A stretch of DNA of 64,000 bases, from contig JAJLRJ010000009.1 in NCBI GenBank assembly GCA_024195265.1, forward strand, positions 10,087,791 to 10,151,790, in the 5' to 3' direction. Under the pieces are notes generated by a model, which saw nothing but the letters and a program-made list of their open reading frames with translations, was not told where the DNA came from and did no database searches. The stretch's first letter is position 1; every line of letters begins with the position of its first letter. Shown here in pieces: positions 1 to 12,707 of this stretch. This DNA is from Dendrophyllia cribrosa (Eukaryota > Cnidaria > Anthozoa > Scleractinia > Dendrophylliidae). A program made the translations under genes and the position numbers.

Positions 1-2333
1 TTCTGACAAATGGTAAGCGCCCTAACACGTGAGCAAAAGTCTCCGGATTCGTCACATACAGCCGGAATATTCAGCTTCTTTAAGAGTTTACATTACACTT
101 TATTCGGATTTATAAAATAGTTTACACTGCACTTTAAAACTGGAGATATGTGGTTGCGTGGCGAGGCAATCGTGGAGTCAATCGTCACCATAATGTGAAA
201 AAATGTTCATCTTGGACAAAAAGTGGAAAATTGGCAGACGACAGTATAAAACCTTTTGTCCTCTTTGTTTTCTTTGCATAATGAAGACTAAAGGTCGCAA
301 AAAGAATAAATAAGGATGTCAGAGATGTTTATTCCTTTTTACCGTGTTTGTTACTCAACAAATTAAGTTAACCACGTAAGATAAAACTGAAAATTTGCGC
401 AGGCTGAGTCGGCTAAAATCAGGTGCAAACTTGAGCACTTTAACTGTTTTATAATACGACACATTAATAACGAGTCACGGTATTAAGAAAACATTATTGA
501 GATATACAAAGATTAAAAAGGCTTACTATAATATTTTACCAAGCGCCATTTCTTACACAACAAACAGCGAATGAAAATATATCCTTGTAGTGCCACGCTA
601 AAATCAGCAAAAGCGTACAGAAATTGCGAGTTTTATACAGAAAGCTTTCGTTTACGTAAAGAACGACAGAATAATGAGTGTTTCTTCTCCTAAAAATGTT
701 CCATTTTGAAAGAAAAAAAAAATTGAACAAACACACGGCTACCTGAACAGAGCGGCGAAAAGTTTGTGATTAAAGGACTGAGGGAGGACTGTAAATGTTC
801 CAAAAATTTAAAGCGTAAGGACACAATAAACGTTTAAAACATCATTACCTGTAGTTGATATGACTACGTAGTCCCTGCCATCAGCACGTTGTTCTTTACA
901 AACTTGCTCATTTTACATGTAGCTCCTACAGCCGTCATGACGAGATATTTTACTTTCAATCCATATAAAACAAAGATCAGAAACTTTTCTGAGGAAGTAT
1001 CGAGTTGTATCACATTCCAAAGCTGATTACTGTCAGTTTGAACTGTTAGGCATTTTCCTAAATTTTTCTCCTTCATTTACTCCGTGTCGAGCGGTTGCCA
1101 ATGAAACTTTGAAGGAGCTTTCATTCAGCTTCACCAAGAAAACACTGCGACACAACGCGACAATTTCGCGCCTTTTTTAATCATGTGATGAATAATTTTG
1201 TCTTTTATTTCCTTTTCCTTTCTGTTTTTTTTTTTTCTTTGCCCCTTTTTATCCATAATAATTCACGCATTTTTTTCTGCCAAAGATACGAATTGCAGGC
1301 AGCGGTCACTTTCACTTTCCTTCAACACTATTGCCGAATATATGCCATGTTGAGCTGCTGATACGAGAGCGCTATGACCATATTTGTGCAGTGTATCAAG
1401 ACCTAAAAGCTTCGGATTCCAAAGTATTCGGATACAAAGTATGCAGATTGAACTTCAACTTCGGATTCGTGGCGCATTCAGGGAGTTTCTTATGTGTGTA
1501 AACGGGAAAACAAATACAATATAGACATGCCGTCAAAAAGTCTCCGGATTCGTCTTGTGTAAACGTAGCCTAAGAGGGAAGAAGTGATCTGTCCATTGTG
1601 TTTTTTAAAAACATCTTAAAAAAGGCAATATTGAAGGAAAGTTTTTAAGCTTCAATTTTGTTATGACCGGCTATATTAACACTCAAACAAACGTTTAGTC
1701 TTTTGATCTTTTAACAAAAACACAAAATAATATCAATATTTCGTTTGTGCCTAATGGAATTTAAATGAGCTGAGCCTTTAAATGCACGACGATTAATTCC
1801 CATGGTTTTTCACCACGCAAGACAAGCTGGCAACAAAACTTAGACAAAGCCTGCGCGCCCTGCGATTAAAGATTGTAAAAATCAATTTGAAATGGTTAGA
1901 CAGAATTACGGTGCATGATCAACATATTTTAAAGAAGACAACAATATTTCTTTACTTGAGGGGACATAAAGTAACTTCAATTTGATGGTGGTGAAAGACA
2001 AGTTTCTTTCCATTCCGCACGGTGTGAAGAAATACCCGGGGAGGGGGGGGATGGGGGGGATAAGCTATATGGGTATGTGCCACTGTAAAGGGCATGGTTT
2101 TCAAGCAGCTAAGTCTGGGATAGGGTATAGAAATCAGAGCTAGAGATGTGTTATAAAGATAGTGTTTTTGAGGTCTGAGTTTGGGACAGGGTAAGGGATT
2201 CTTGGTGCCTGGTCTGGAATAGGGTTGACAAATGTAGCTGAACGTGGTGGTTCTGGTAATAAAGGGTAATTTTAATAGTGTTCAAAGTGTCAGCGGCACG
2301 CCACCACCCAAAAATATTCGGAGCTTCCCCCGC

Positions 2334-2334
<1 letters not shown>
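1..2334. other. gene-less stretch, weak repeat traces
   Basis: No convincing coding region on either strand. The phrase TCTCCGGATTCGT occurs near 42 and again near 1540, the second time beside a GTGTAAACGTAGCC phrase of the kind often found at MITE ends, so part of 1.35-1.57 kb may be an old non-autonomous element. A G-rich low-complexity run lies at 2037-2060. Confidence 0.35.

Positions 2335-2416
<82 letters not shown>
2335..2416. repeat. poly-C tract of about 82 bases
   Basis: An uninterrupted homopolymer of C. The proline-rich and glycine-rich reading frames across it are artefacts of the tract. Its true length is uncertain because long homopolymers are poorly resolved by sequencing. Confidence 0.95.
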
Positions 2417-5400
2417 TTCCTCCCTCGGAAGAAATATGCTTTCGTGAGTAGTAATAAAGCTTGCGTTATATGTATGACATAAGTTTTCCACATTGACTTC
2501 TGCCATACATTTTTAAAATACTTGATATGTAAGACGACATGACTGACCAGCCGCTTATTCATTTACAAAAAAAGATGTCTCAGTAGCAATTGCCTGCACA
2601 TTCTGTCAATATTTTGCAAAACATGTGTTCTTTAATTTAGCTCATTTGCAAAAGTTTGTCTTACAAGCCTATTTCCTCCGCACCTTAATTGACGAGATAT
2701 GTGAACTGTTCTGTCTTTTCATTTCGCGAAATTAAAAAAAATTAAACACTTTTATCCACCTTATTTCTAATTGTTTGTTTTGTTTTGATGGTTGTCTTTC
2801 GAATCTTTTTTTATGCAAACATTGAACCCAATGTGGTAAATATGAAAAACAAACAGACATGGGAAATGATACCCAGTGGGAACGCTGACAAAACCTTGTA
2901 AAGTAATATTCAATCAGTACTGGCGGATCTTTTTTTTCATGCGCTAAGCATATGTTATCGATTTTAATATATATTTTTAATTATTTCCTCAGGATACCCT
3001 GTCAGTGAAAGAGAGTAAGTGTTGTGTATTAGGTTTAGACCAATAGCGAACCGTTTTACAGCCGCAGTTGAACGTTACTGTATCTTGCTAACCGACTCCG
3101 ATTTATGATGTATACAGAACAATTCTATAGCAGCAGGGGCCAATGTTGTTTTCAGTCAAATAGATCCTACTATTTATCCTATTAAGCAAAGTAACCGGAA
3201 AAAATTATTTCGACTTTAATTAGTATTCATTCAGTAACCCTAGACTACGATAGTTAATAGTTTTTAGGGTCTTTGTGATTTGAACCCAAAAAACAAAACA
3301 AAAAAATAAGGTCTTTGGGATGCGGCAGCTTTTGAGCAAATGGAGAAAGCCGTGAAAATCTAAGGTAAGCCTACGGGCTTAAGGTTTTGCGATAAGAACT
3401 TTATAATAATAAAGAGTCAGAACTACAGTTTATAAAAAAATGCTAATTCTATTTTATTTTTTGTTATGATTTTTTTTTTTGTTTTCTTGTTATTTTTGTT
3501 AAGGTCAAGGCTTACTAAGATGACCATGAAAATGTCATCAAGTTCTTAATGATCGCGGCCAACTATGAAATGTATCCGACTTAAATGAAATGTGGTCTCC
3601 GATGTATAAATTACCTGTATTTAAAATAATTGCAAGTCAGGAACAAAAAATTGTTAAATATTCATGCTTTTGACACTTAAGGACACATTACAGAGAGCAG
3701 AATTCATTTTAATTATCGTGAAAACACTTGTCCGGTGTTACTCTAAACAGAGATCGGTACCTTCCAGACCACCACCGAGATTGGAATGGAAAATTCATTT
3801 GGTCGACCGACGTCGTAAACAGTGTCTCCACAAGCGGTGAGTATTTTCAAATGTTACTGTGCACTTGAAGAGGAATTTCGTTAGCAAAGAAACCTGTCAA
3901 ATGAAGGCGAATTTGATGTTTTTTACCTCATTAGTAAATAAAATCAGAAAATTCAACACCGACGAATGAAAATAAAACAGCATTTTGTCAGAGAGAAAAG
4001 TAAAAGCCAATTCGGCGAGAAATGCAGTTTGCTATCTAAAACCCTTTCAAAGGCTAAACAAGATGTAATTTTCGTCGTAAACAACCTGGCTTAAAATTAA
4101 CAAGTTTTTATTCATATTCATGTATTCCAGTCTATAATCCTCAAATGCCGCAAAAATGGTATCGTCCTGTGCTTCACTAATTGAAAATACCGCAATTTGG
4201 CAACCAGTGTAGACTGGCGGTTTTACGGCAAAATGTTGAGCAGCATCAGTAGGTCGATCGCGCTTTTTCGAAGCAGTATCCTCCTTGTTACCTGTAGTTC
4301 ATGACGTTCTCGCACAGCAAAATATACCAAGAGTTAACAATGCAAGCTTTTCGATCGCTTTTGGCCACTTATTGACAACAGCTGAACCCATTCAAGTACT
4401 TTATTATTAACGAGAGTCCACCTTTGAAAGAGCTTAAGTTTACTTTAGAAACAGAGTCAATTCCTTTTTAGAATAGAATTCAAACAAAGAATGGAGTTGA
4501 ACGCCGCCCCTAATAGAACTTGCATGATAATAACGCTACAAAGGATTCTGTCTGCGCCTTAAATTTGCATAATGTACGGACGATTTGATCCTGTTAATAT
4601 ATATGTATTTATATTTATATATATATATATGTTGCGCGTTGAAAAAGCCCGCAAATTACTTTCATCAAATTTATGACTTCATTGAGAATTGCCGGATGGC
4701 AAAGTTCTTTTCAATGCATGCTTCACTGAATTATGGAACAAAGTCATCAATAGGAATTAATTAAGGGGTTTTCGAAACTGAGACAATATGCGAAATTTTA
4801 AAATTGGAATAAAAGGTGCCAGGATAGGTGTAGACTGGTCTATTTTAAGAAAGCGAGCTGACATCAAGAGCAATTTAACGATCTGTAAATATTTTGGCTC
4901 GATGACTTGCTTACACGTCGTCAATCTGCTGTTTTATAGAAAGACCTGCTGGTATTAGGATACCATTTTTCCTTTTTTAGTGTGTTTTCCATTTATTATT
5001 GACGATCTTAAATTTTTTCTCAAGCTGAGCAATTAGTTGCCTTGCCTCAATACGTCAAGACCTGCCGGAAAATGGAAATAGTGAATATAATAGCAGATCC
5101 GCACGAATATCACCTACTGAAGAGTTTGCCGGCGCAAAGAGCTAGAGCTAAACGAAAGCAGAAAATACGATTTGTATATTTAGTTATTGCCAGAAGCCTG
5201 TCTACAGCAACGGTAAGAGAGACAATGTATTTAGCGACAAGCAGGTTTTTAATATCTCTAAGCTGTTGTGTTGCTTTGGCTTGTTTTCAACTTGACTACT
5301 CGTTATAAAATGAAACCGGCAGCAACATTTATATTTCTAATGTCGAGTATTTTGGTGGAGTTGCTTTTAGTGCACCGGGTATATAACATTGTAGACAAAA

Positions 5401-6867
5401 ACTATCTATGTCATCTATTCTCTACGTTTTGTGAAAAGAACAATATCCACAATAATAACTATAACTAATGAATGTTTCATATAACTGCGCCTTTTAGAAT
5501 TAGTATGAATAATAAAACTCGCAGAAATTGGTCCTTTTACTTTCCCGCGCATCCTTTACTCACAGGCTTTGTGTTTTTCCTGCCAAGTTTACTTCAATCT
5601 CAATTTTCACTGACTCAGTTTGCGACAACTGAAAATGGTCAGTGTATCCGGATTAATTTAAATTGCTAAATATATAACATAAATTCGCAGATATTCTTTT
5701 CTTTGTTGTGAATAAGAACCTTAACTTGAAGCCGAAACGAACAGGGAAACAGCACCTGAGCAATTGAGTCTACCGTAGGATATGGGTGGCGTGGCAACAA
5801 ATAGAATGATGTGTTTATATTCTTGCCAGTCAGTTATTCGACAACTTTTTTGAGTTGTTAAACTCGCATTTGGCGCATAAACTTTGTCAAGCACACGTTT
5901 ATCGAATCACAAAACTATTGCACTTTTTGCAAGATTTTGAGCTCCGGACGAGGTAGACGACGCAAACACGGTTGTGAGGTCGGGCCTTAGGTTATATACC
6001 AACGAAACATCAGACATGCGCACTTGAGTTTGGAGCAGTTTTTTGACCGGCAAGTTAGTAGGCGCCCTGTCTAAACTCTCAAACGCATTGTTGCTTTATT
6101 TTCAATTTTTATTTCGGACAAACGTCGACAGCGGTGCTCAAAGCATCAGCCCTGAGATCAAAGGCGAGCGACAATAACTCTGCAGGCCACAGCAGCAATT
6201 GAGACGTCGAAAAAAATTGTGCTGAATTTTCGAAACCCGTCGATTATCAACAAAAAGGTCATGCAATTATAAATACATTTATTGTGCACATAAGTTTCAC
6301 AGACGGAGAATATCTAGAAATTTTGAGCCTAAAGAAAAAAACATATATTTTAAGATTTCGTGCTTCTCGTTTTTCGCGTTTATTTATTCCTTATTAAAAT
6401 AAGGGGAAAATAGCAATTATAAACGAAAACTATGCCTGAGGGTTTTTGATTGTTTATTTTTTTTAATACAGTCGGCAGACGACATTAAGTGCATGCATGC
6501 GTTCCAATTTTAGGCCACATCCTCATGTTTGCAGCCTCAAGTAAAACAAAACCGAGTAATCTTTTCACAGTTATGCCGCCTTTTGTCCGCACCGCCAACG
6601 CCATTACACACTAAACGGATATTTTCAAGAATTAACGCTGCCCAAAGTTGAATTTTTTGAAGACGCCGCGGAAGATTTATCGTTAACGTGTGCCCATAAT
6701 ATGCCTTGGCCTTTTGTCCATGCATGTACTTAAACGATTTACAAAAAAAGTTTTTCGAAAACTATGACGAAGCAATAACAGAATAAGTTACGACAAAGTA
6801 CGTTTTTTCGATAGATGACAGCGAACACAAATGAAAAAATATACGTGTGGACAGATATCTGTCGCTT
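2417..6867. other. gene-less stretch
   Basis: No family recognised. A TA-rich microsatellite lies near 4598-4631. One open stretch, about 4990-5211 on the plus strand, ends at a good donor (ACG followed by GTAAGAG) and encodes a basic segment then a hydrophobic one. It could be an isolated exon, but I see no homology and do not call it. Confidence 0.3.
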
Positions 6868-8030
6868 ACAAGATTGGTCTTAAGAACACCTTTATTGATA
6901 ACTATTTAGTATTTAGAACGTTCTACTGCCGAGAATCCGCGTGGAGTTATGACGGTCGGTTAGCATCTCGCTCGCAATGGAACATGGTGAAACCTTTAAT
7001 TAAAAAATTTTCATCGAAGTGCTAGAACTTGCTTTTAACATTAACATGACATGATGATATGCTTGAGGAACTTTGCATGTTTCTTCGAGTGAGTATTAGC
7101 TATTAAAATGGGTCAGTTTGCTACGAATTAAATTTGTAAATGTCAAACGCTCGAACTCGAATTTTCTACCAACTTCCATCCCACTTTCGGCTTCATTACC
7201 GGTTGCATTGTCGCGTCAAAGCAGAGGTAGCCAAAGCTCAGCATGTGACGGTTCTTTGATACTACGCAACGAACAAGATCTAGACTTTTTATTGAAAATT
7301 CACTAGTTCATTCGCTTTATGAGTGGAAACGACAACCAACATGACCAACGACATCGCAAAAACTCGTAAGCCACAAAACCGTCTAAAATGGACACAATTT
7401 GCTTTCAAATGGCATAAAAGACACAATGTTGTGGTAAGTGAAGTTTATTTCTACATTAATAGCTTTATTTTAGCATTTATAACATTATAGTATATTTCCC
7501 ATACAAAGTCTATAAATCGTTCGTTGAGTGATATGAAAGAACCGTCACATACTAAGCTTGGGCTGCCTGTGGTCAAAGTAGAAACGGGAAGTTTTGTAAT
7601 TTTAAAATTGGAAAGTTTTCATTTGAAGCATGTTTTGTTCAAAGTGATGGTTTTGCTAACTTTTCACTCGGAAAGCGTTAAATCATATCGAAAACAAGGA
7701 ACTAAGTTTATTGTACTGTTTTGCTAAAAGCCATCCCAGTTTTCCTGTATAACTAGTTTGAGACACTGATAATGAATAAGTAAAAGCTGGCGAAGTGCCT
7801 TTCAGTCGCATGTTTAATGAGCTGTTTAGTAAATATTGTAGAGGGTACTTTAAAATATTGATATTAAACATAAACATATGTTATATCAAGCTGTACGGAA
7901 ATTCCCTTTATTTTACCAAAATACTTTCAGCCGTAAAGCAGCTGACGTTTGAAAAGTAATTATTATATAAGTCTGATGTCTTGATGAATTATAGCATAAT
8001 CATAGTTTTCAATTTTCATTATCATTATTA
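6868..8030. repeat. left copy of a diverged direct duplication
   Basis: This segment matches 8810-9655 in the same orientation: both begin ACAAGATTGGTC, share the TGACGGTCGGTTAGC block, the AACATTAACATGACATGATG block and the GAGGGTACTTTAAAATATTG block, and end in the same AT-rich sequence. Substitutions and small indels throughout indicate an old duplication. The left copy carries an extra 348-bp insertion at 7225-7572. Confidence 0.8.
7225..7572. mobile_element. 348-bp MITE inserted in the left duplicon
   Basis: Imperfect inverted ends: AGGTAGCCAAAGCTCAGCATGTGACGG-type sequence at the left, given here only in outline, and its diverged complement at about 7530-7572, sharing the GTGACGGTTCTTT core. 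Nine-base flanks TCAAAGCAG (7216-7224) and TCAAAGTAG (7573-7581) look like a target duplication with one mismatch. The paralogous site at 9149-9157 has a single TCAAAGTAG and no insertion, so it is a natural empty site. Confidence 0.75.
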
Positions 8031-8479
8031 ATAAATTCAGTTATACTACAGTTGTTTATGAATGTGGACGACAGCCAAAACTATTTCGGCGGCGCGACAC
8101 AAAGACTACGAAAAGTCTACGAAGCGTAAGAAAACAGTAAACGTCGTTGCACTCGTTCTAGCTGTCGTTCACGGTAAACGACCACCTCAACATTTCGAAC
8201 ATAAATTGCCGCAACTATATAGCTAGAGTTCGTCGCTTTCGAGAATGTTTTTTGGTAGCGACCTTTCAGCAAAAAGACAGAGCTTGGTCGGGAGCTTGCA
8301 AAATGCCAGAGGAATTTATGTATACAGTATTTGTGATGTTAATGTATAAATGAATGACAGAATCTAGTGCGCGCATCGACAACAGGAAGAGTTTTTTCCC
8401 CCCTTTAAAAGAGGAAATAATTTCAACCTTGTAGAAGCAATTTTATCAGGCCAGGGAAAAAAAAACGCCTAGATTGTAA

Positions 8480-8750
8480 AAACCAAAATTTGTCGCGATC
8501 GCGTATCGGAGTCATGCTGTGGCCGCTTACAGGAGCTTTAACTATAAATGAGTTCAACAGATAATTTAAACGTGATTTCATGAGGGTGGGTGCCGAGGGG
8601 AGCCAGTTGTCCCTTACTTAGAGTGGTCGCAAGAAAGCATTCAACTGTATACAGTATAGACCAGCTGGTAAACTCCAAACGTTGTCCCGGTCGCGTACCA
8701 GAGTCATGCAGTGGTCGCTTACGGGAGCTTTAACTAATGAGTTTTAATGC
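8480..8750. repeat. short diverged tandem repeat
   Basis: Two copies of about 65 bases near 8490-8590 and 8682-8750 share GAGTCATGC, TGGTCGCTTAC or TGGCCGCTTAC, GGAGCTTTAACTA and GATTTCATGAGGG. They lie between the two duplicons. Confidence 0.55.
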
Positions 8751-8809
8751 GAATTTAAACGCGATTTCATGAGGGCGGTCGCTTAGGGAAGCGAGATCTG
8801 CGAGATTGA

Positions 8810-9655
8810 TACAAGATTGGTCGCAAAAAGAACTCTTTAATGATAACTCAGTGCATTAAGTATTTAAAAGTCAAAGTTCTATAATCGTGTAGTTATGACG
8901 GTCGGTTAGCGTCTCGCTCGCAATGAAAGGTGAAGAAACCTTTAATTAAACGTCGAAGTGCTAGAGATTTTGCTTTTAACATTAACATGACATGATGATG
9001 TGCTTGAGGAACTTTGCGTGTTTTTTTTTTTCGAGTGAGTATTAAAATGGGTATTTGCTATGAATTAAATTTGTAAACGTCAAGGGCTCGAACTCGAATT
9101 TTCTACCAACTTCCTACGTTCGGCTTCATTACCGGTTGCATTATCACGTCAAAGTAGAAACGGAAAGTTTTGTAATTAAACTATGAAAGCATTCAACGAT
9201 TGGAAAGCTTTCATTGGAAGCATGTTTTGTTTAAATTAAAGTGATGGTTTTGCTAACTTTTTACTCAGGAAGCGTTATAAAATCATATCGAAAACAAGGA
9301 ACTAAGTGTATAATTGTACTGTTTTGCTAAAAGTGTATAATTGTACTGTTTTGATAAAAGCCATCCCAGTTTTCCTGCATAACTTTAGTTTGAGACACCG
9401 ACAATGAATAATTAAAAGATGGCGAAGTGCCTTTCGTTCCCATGTTTAATGAGCTTTTTAGTAAATATTGTAGAGGGTACTTTAAAATATTGATATTAAA
9501 CATAAATATGTTATATCAAGCTGTACGGAAATTCCCTCTATTTTACCAAAATACTTGCAACGCGTAAGGCAGCTGACGTTTGTATAGTAAGATATTATAT
9601 AAATCTGATGTCTTGATGAATTATAGCGTAATCATAGTTTTTAGTTTTCATTAAT
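8810..9655. repeat. right copy of the direct duplication (empty-site copy)
   Basis: Matches 6868-8030 but lacks the 348-bp insertion and has several small indels, including a local repeat of the phrase TATAATTGTACTGTTTTG near 9310-9356. Confidence 0.8.
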
Positions 9656-10082
9656 GAAATAAATCACAATGAAAAAAAAAACGAATAACTTTTTTTTTTT
9701 GGAAAAAAATTGTGGACTCCTGTGAAAAAAAAAATTGTGGACTGCTGTGAAAAAAAAATTGTGGACCCCTGTGAAAAAAAAATTCTGGACCGCTGTGGCC
9801 TAAAACTGCTATAGACCAAGATGCATTGCGCCACCTAGCATCATGCTCGTTCCAAAATGGCAGCTACTGAGATCCGCAACGATGCATGGAAAGAAACGTC
9901 GAGCTAAAGGAAACGCTAATTAATTACGTTAAACAAGGTCTCATTATGCATGGAGTATTAGAACCCTGGACAGACGCCTTCGCTATTTTGAAATTAGTTT
10001 CACCGATCGTAGCGCAACAGTCGACCAAGTGGAAGCTGCAGTGAAGTACGGAATGAAAGCTCCCGGAAAGCTGCTGGGCTAT

Positions 10083-11618
10083 GGACAGTACTAAACCACG
10101 AAACACCGAAACGAAACACCGAAACAGCGAAACAGCTATTTTTTCCTTCCGGTTTTTCTGAAACAGTGTTTTTTCAAGTGATCGAAATACCTTGAAGTAT
10201 ATAAATTATTCGTATTTAATTTTCGCAACCGAGTGCTTCAGACTTTTGGAAGCGAGTTTTCACATTTCGCCAGCGAGTTTATTATTCCCGCTAGGGGTGT
10301 GCGGAAAACTCAGACCCGGAAAACCCAGACCACAGACCTCAGACCCGGCGGAAAACTCAGACCCGGGGAAAACTCAGACCCAGCGGAAAACTCAGACCCC
10401 TCGAAATTACAAAATAAATAAACTTCACTCATGACCAATTTTAGTCACCTCGCGTAAAATGTTTTATTGTCACGCAATCACCCAGGAGATCGCTTTATAG
10501 AATACAGCGAGATGTTTATCTTGCCCAGTTCATCGCTGTCGATCAAACAGGGAAAAACTATAAACACGGTTTAAAATAGTAGTCGACACTTCGATCACTT
10601 TTCACTGAAAAAAATGGAAAAAAAAGTCGCGAAAATGTTAGTCAAATTAAGTCAGTTTTGTATACATTCATAGTTATTTATAGGTGCTAGACAAAACGGA
10701 TTTCCCGTGTTTGCGAGTGTAGAAGCGCTCAGAGTTGCCTATTTTACGCTTGAGGAAACACCTGAAGAGCGCGCCGCATTCAGGAATCGCAACAAACACA
10801 TTAATTTAGATGAAGATTCTGAGGCGGATATTATTTTAGCAGTTCAAAGCATGCGATGTGTCCAACAGTCAGTTTTTTAATATTATTTCAAGGTTTTTAG
10901 TAAGAAAGTAAAATTTTATTCCAGGGAGAATTTGGTCACGTGCTAGGCAACGATGGCAAGTACTTACAAGTATGCGACACATGTACATGTAATTCGAGTT
11001 ACCTAAATCAAGAAAACAAAAATTACCGTTTCGATTCTTATCGGAGTTTAGTAATGTCCTCAAGAAAAAGGAAAAATGCTAAATATCTCTTGTCGGCTGC
11101 TATTTTAAACCGTGTTTATAGTTTTTCCCTGTTTGATCGACAGCGATGAACCGGGCAAGATAAACATCTCGCTGTATTCTATATATAAAGCGATCTCCTG
11201 GAGTGATTGCGTGACAACAAAACATTTTACTCGAGGTGACTAAAATTGGTCATGAGTGAAGTTTATTTATTTTGTAATTTCGAGGGGTCTGAGTTTTCCG
11301 CTGGGTCTGAGTTTTCCGCCGGGTCTGAGTTTTCCGCCGGGTCTGAGGTCTGTGGTCTGGGTTTTCCGGGTCTGAGTTTTCCGCACACCCCTAGCGGGAA
11401 TAATAAACTCGCTGGCGAAATGTGAAAACTCGCTTCCAAAAGTCTGAAGCACTCGGTTGCGAAAATTAAATACGAATAATTTATATACTTCAAAGAATTT
11501 CAATCACTTGAAAAAACACTGTTTCAGAAAAACCGGAAGGAAAAAATAGCTGTTTCGCTGTTTCGGTGTTTCGTTTCGGTGTTTCGCTGTTTCGGTGTTT
11601 CGTGGTTTAGTACTGTCC
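10083..11618. mobile_element. 1,536-bp long-TIR element with 9-bp target duplication
   Basis: The ends GGACAGTACTAAACC and GGTTTAGTACTGTCC begin inverted repeats of about 500 bases (to about 10588 and from about 11098) that carry GAAACACCGAAAC repeats and an AAAACTCAGACCC repeat block. CTGGGCTAT flanks both sides (10074-10082 and 11619-11627). Long inverted repeats plus a 9-bp duplication are the hallmark of Mutator-like (MULE) elements. No transposase is encoded, so it is non-autonomous. It interrupts the integrase-like ORF exactly at the LGY codons. Confidence 0.8.
10274..10418. repeat. CTCAGACCC subrepeats in the TIR
   Basis: Several copies of GGAAAACTCAGACCC-like units of 12-16 bases lie at 10309-10402. 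The opposite TIR (about 11283-11385) has the same unit inverted with a different copy number, so the block has expanded or contracted since insertion. Confidence 0.7.
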
Positions 11619-11991
11619 CTGGGCTATCGTGCTATGCAGAAGAAACTACGAGAAGTCCATGATTTGTGTGTGCCGCGTGATTTGGTGCACGCAGTTATGT
11701 ATAATGTAGACCCAGCAGCGCTAGAAGAAGGGACCCCACAATTCAAACAAAAGAAACGGAAGGGTCATTTCATGTCAAAAGGAACCGACTGGGTACATTC
11801 CCTTGATGGTCAGGCCAGTAGGAACGAATTTATAAGTGAGAGGGCACGATCGACTGTTGTCGGCCGAGACCCCTTCAATATCTTCGACGGTTAAGTGGCA
11901 GTCTTCTTTTTTTAAATTTTCACCCGAAAAGTGGGGGGGCACGGGCCTACCCGGCCCCCCCCCCCCCCCCCTACTCCTACGGGCCTGATGG

Positions 11992-12198
11992 TCATGATAA
12001 ACTTATGGGCTTTCCCATTTCAAAAGAGCGAAGGCGTCTGTCCAAGGTTCTAATACTCCATGCATAATCATCAAAATCTCGTTCCATGAAGTCAACAACT
12101 TCCTCACGTCGGAGACCTTGTTTAACGTACTCAATTAGCGTTTCTTTTAGCTCGATGTTTTCTTTCCATGCATCGTTGCGGATCCTAGTAGCTGCCAT
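11992..12198 (-). pseudogene. N-terminal fragment of the integrase-like transposase
   Basis: Sixty-eight residues starting MAATRIRNDAWKENIEL and containing VKQGLRREEVVDFMERDF and RTLDRRLRSFE. This is the intact version of the region that carries a deletion in the plus-strand copy at 9857. The frame leaves homology just after RSFE at the internal junction of the composite element. Confidence 0.6.
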
Positions 12199-12254
12199 AT
12201 TAGAACGAGCATGATGTTAGGTGGCGCAATGCATCTTGGTTTATGGCAGTTTTA

Positions 12255-12491
12255 GACCACAGCGGTCCGGAATTTTTTTTTCACAGGGGTCCACAATTTT
12301 TTTTCACAGCGGGCCACATTTTTTTTTCACAGCGGTCCACATTTTTTTTTTCACAGCGGTCCACAATTTTTTTTTCACAGCGGTCCACATTTTTTTTTTC
12401 ACAGCGGTCCACAATTTTTTTTTTCACAGCGGTCCACAATTTTTTTTTCACAGCGGTCCACAATTTTTTTATTTCACAGGGGTCCACAATT

Positions 12492-12492
<1 letters not shown>
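12255..12492. repeat. 24-bp tandem repeat at the transposon end
   Basis: About ten copies of a CACAGCGGTCCACA unit followed by a run of 8-10 T. Three or four copies in the opposite orientation occur at about 9700-9800 in the other end of the same element. These are subterminal repeats, possibly transposase binding sites. Confidence 0.85.

Positions 12493-12530
<38 letters not shown>
12493..12530. repeat. poly-C tract of 38 bases
   Basis: Homopolymer of C followed by nine A, interrupting the inverted end of the composite transposon. Confidence 0.9.
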
Positions 12531-12532
<2 letters not shown>

Positions 12533-12707
12533 AAAAAAATGTTTTTTCGTTTTTTTTTTTCATCGTGATTTATTTCAAAAAGAATATTTTTTTTTATAAT
12601 AAAAAAAATAAATTTTATGAAATTAAATTAAAAATTTAAAAATTAATTCAAAATTAAAGTAAAAATCACCATTACAAAGCAAAAATCCTTATGGCAGTTC
12701 TAGGCCA

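Larger units (their letters stand above)
9857..11894 (+). pseudogene. broken integrase-like transposase, split by an insertion
   Basis: The plus-strand pieces 9857-10082 and 11619-11894 belong to one reading frame. The left piece starts MAATEIRNDAW, suffers a deletion of about 45 bases relative to the minus-strand copy at 11992-12198, continues through RTLDRRLRYF and stops at the codons for LLGY. The right piece resumes LGYRAMQKKLREVHDLCVPRD and runs through KGTDWVHSLDG before losing similarity and stopping at 11894. GYRAMQKKLR resembles the helix-turn-helix region upstream of IS3-type integrase catalytic domains. A eukaryotic IS3-like (IS3EU or rve) assignment is from memory and tentative. 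The DDE catalytic core is missing, so the copy is dead. Confidence 0.6.
9656..12577. mobile_element. composite DNA transposon with long inverted ends
   Basis: The left end (from about 9656, GAAATAAATCACAATG) is mirrored by the right end (to about 12577, CATCGTGATTTATTTC). Inside both ends are repeats of a TGTGGACCGCTGTG-type phrase separated by A runs, then CTGCTATAGACCAAGATGC or its complement, then the start of a coding region beginning MAAT. The two coding starts face each other (9857 plus, 12198 minus), so the element is an inverted arrangement of two partial copies joined near 11.90-11.99 kb. A different transposon (10083-11618) sits inside it. Confidence 0.7.

Noticed and set aside
2244..2562. 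Poly-proline and poly-glycine ORFs around 2.3 kb
   Set aside because: They are translations of the C82 homopolymer on both strands, with no start context or homology.
5042..5308. 88-codon ORF near 5 kb
   Set aside because: Has a plausible donor at 5212 but no recognisable homology or partner exons; left as unexplained.
12221..12599. Overlapping 80-118 codon ORFs with FFF and VH repeats
   Set aside because: Produced by the 24-bp tandem repeat and the poly-C tract in a transposon end.
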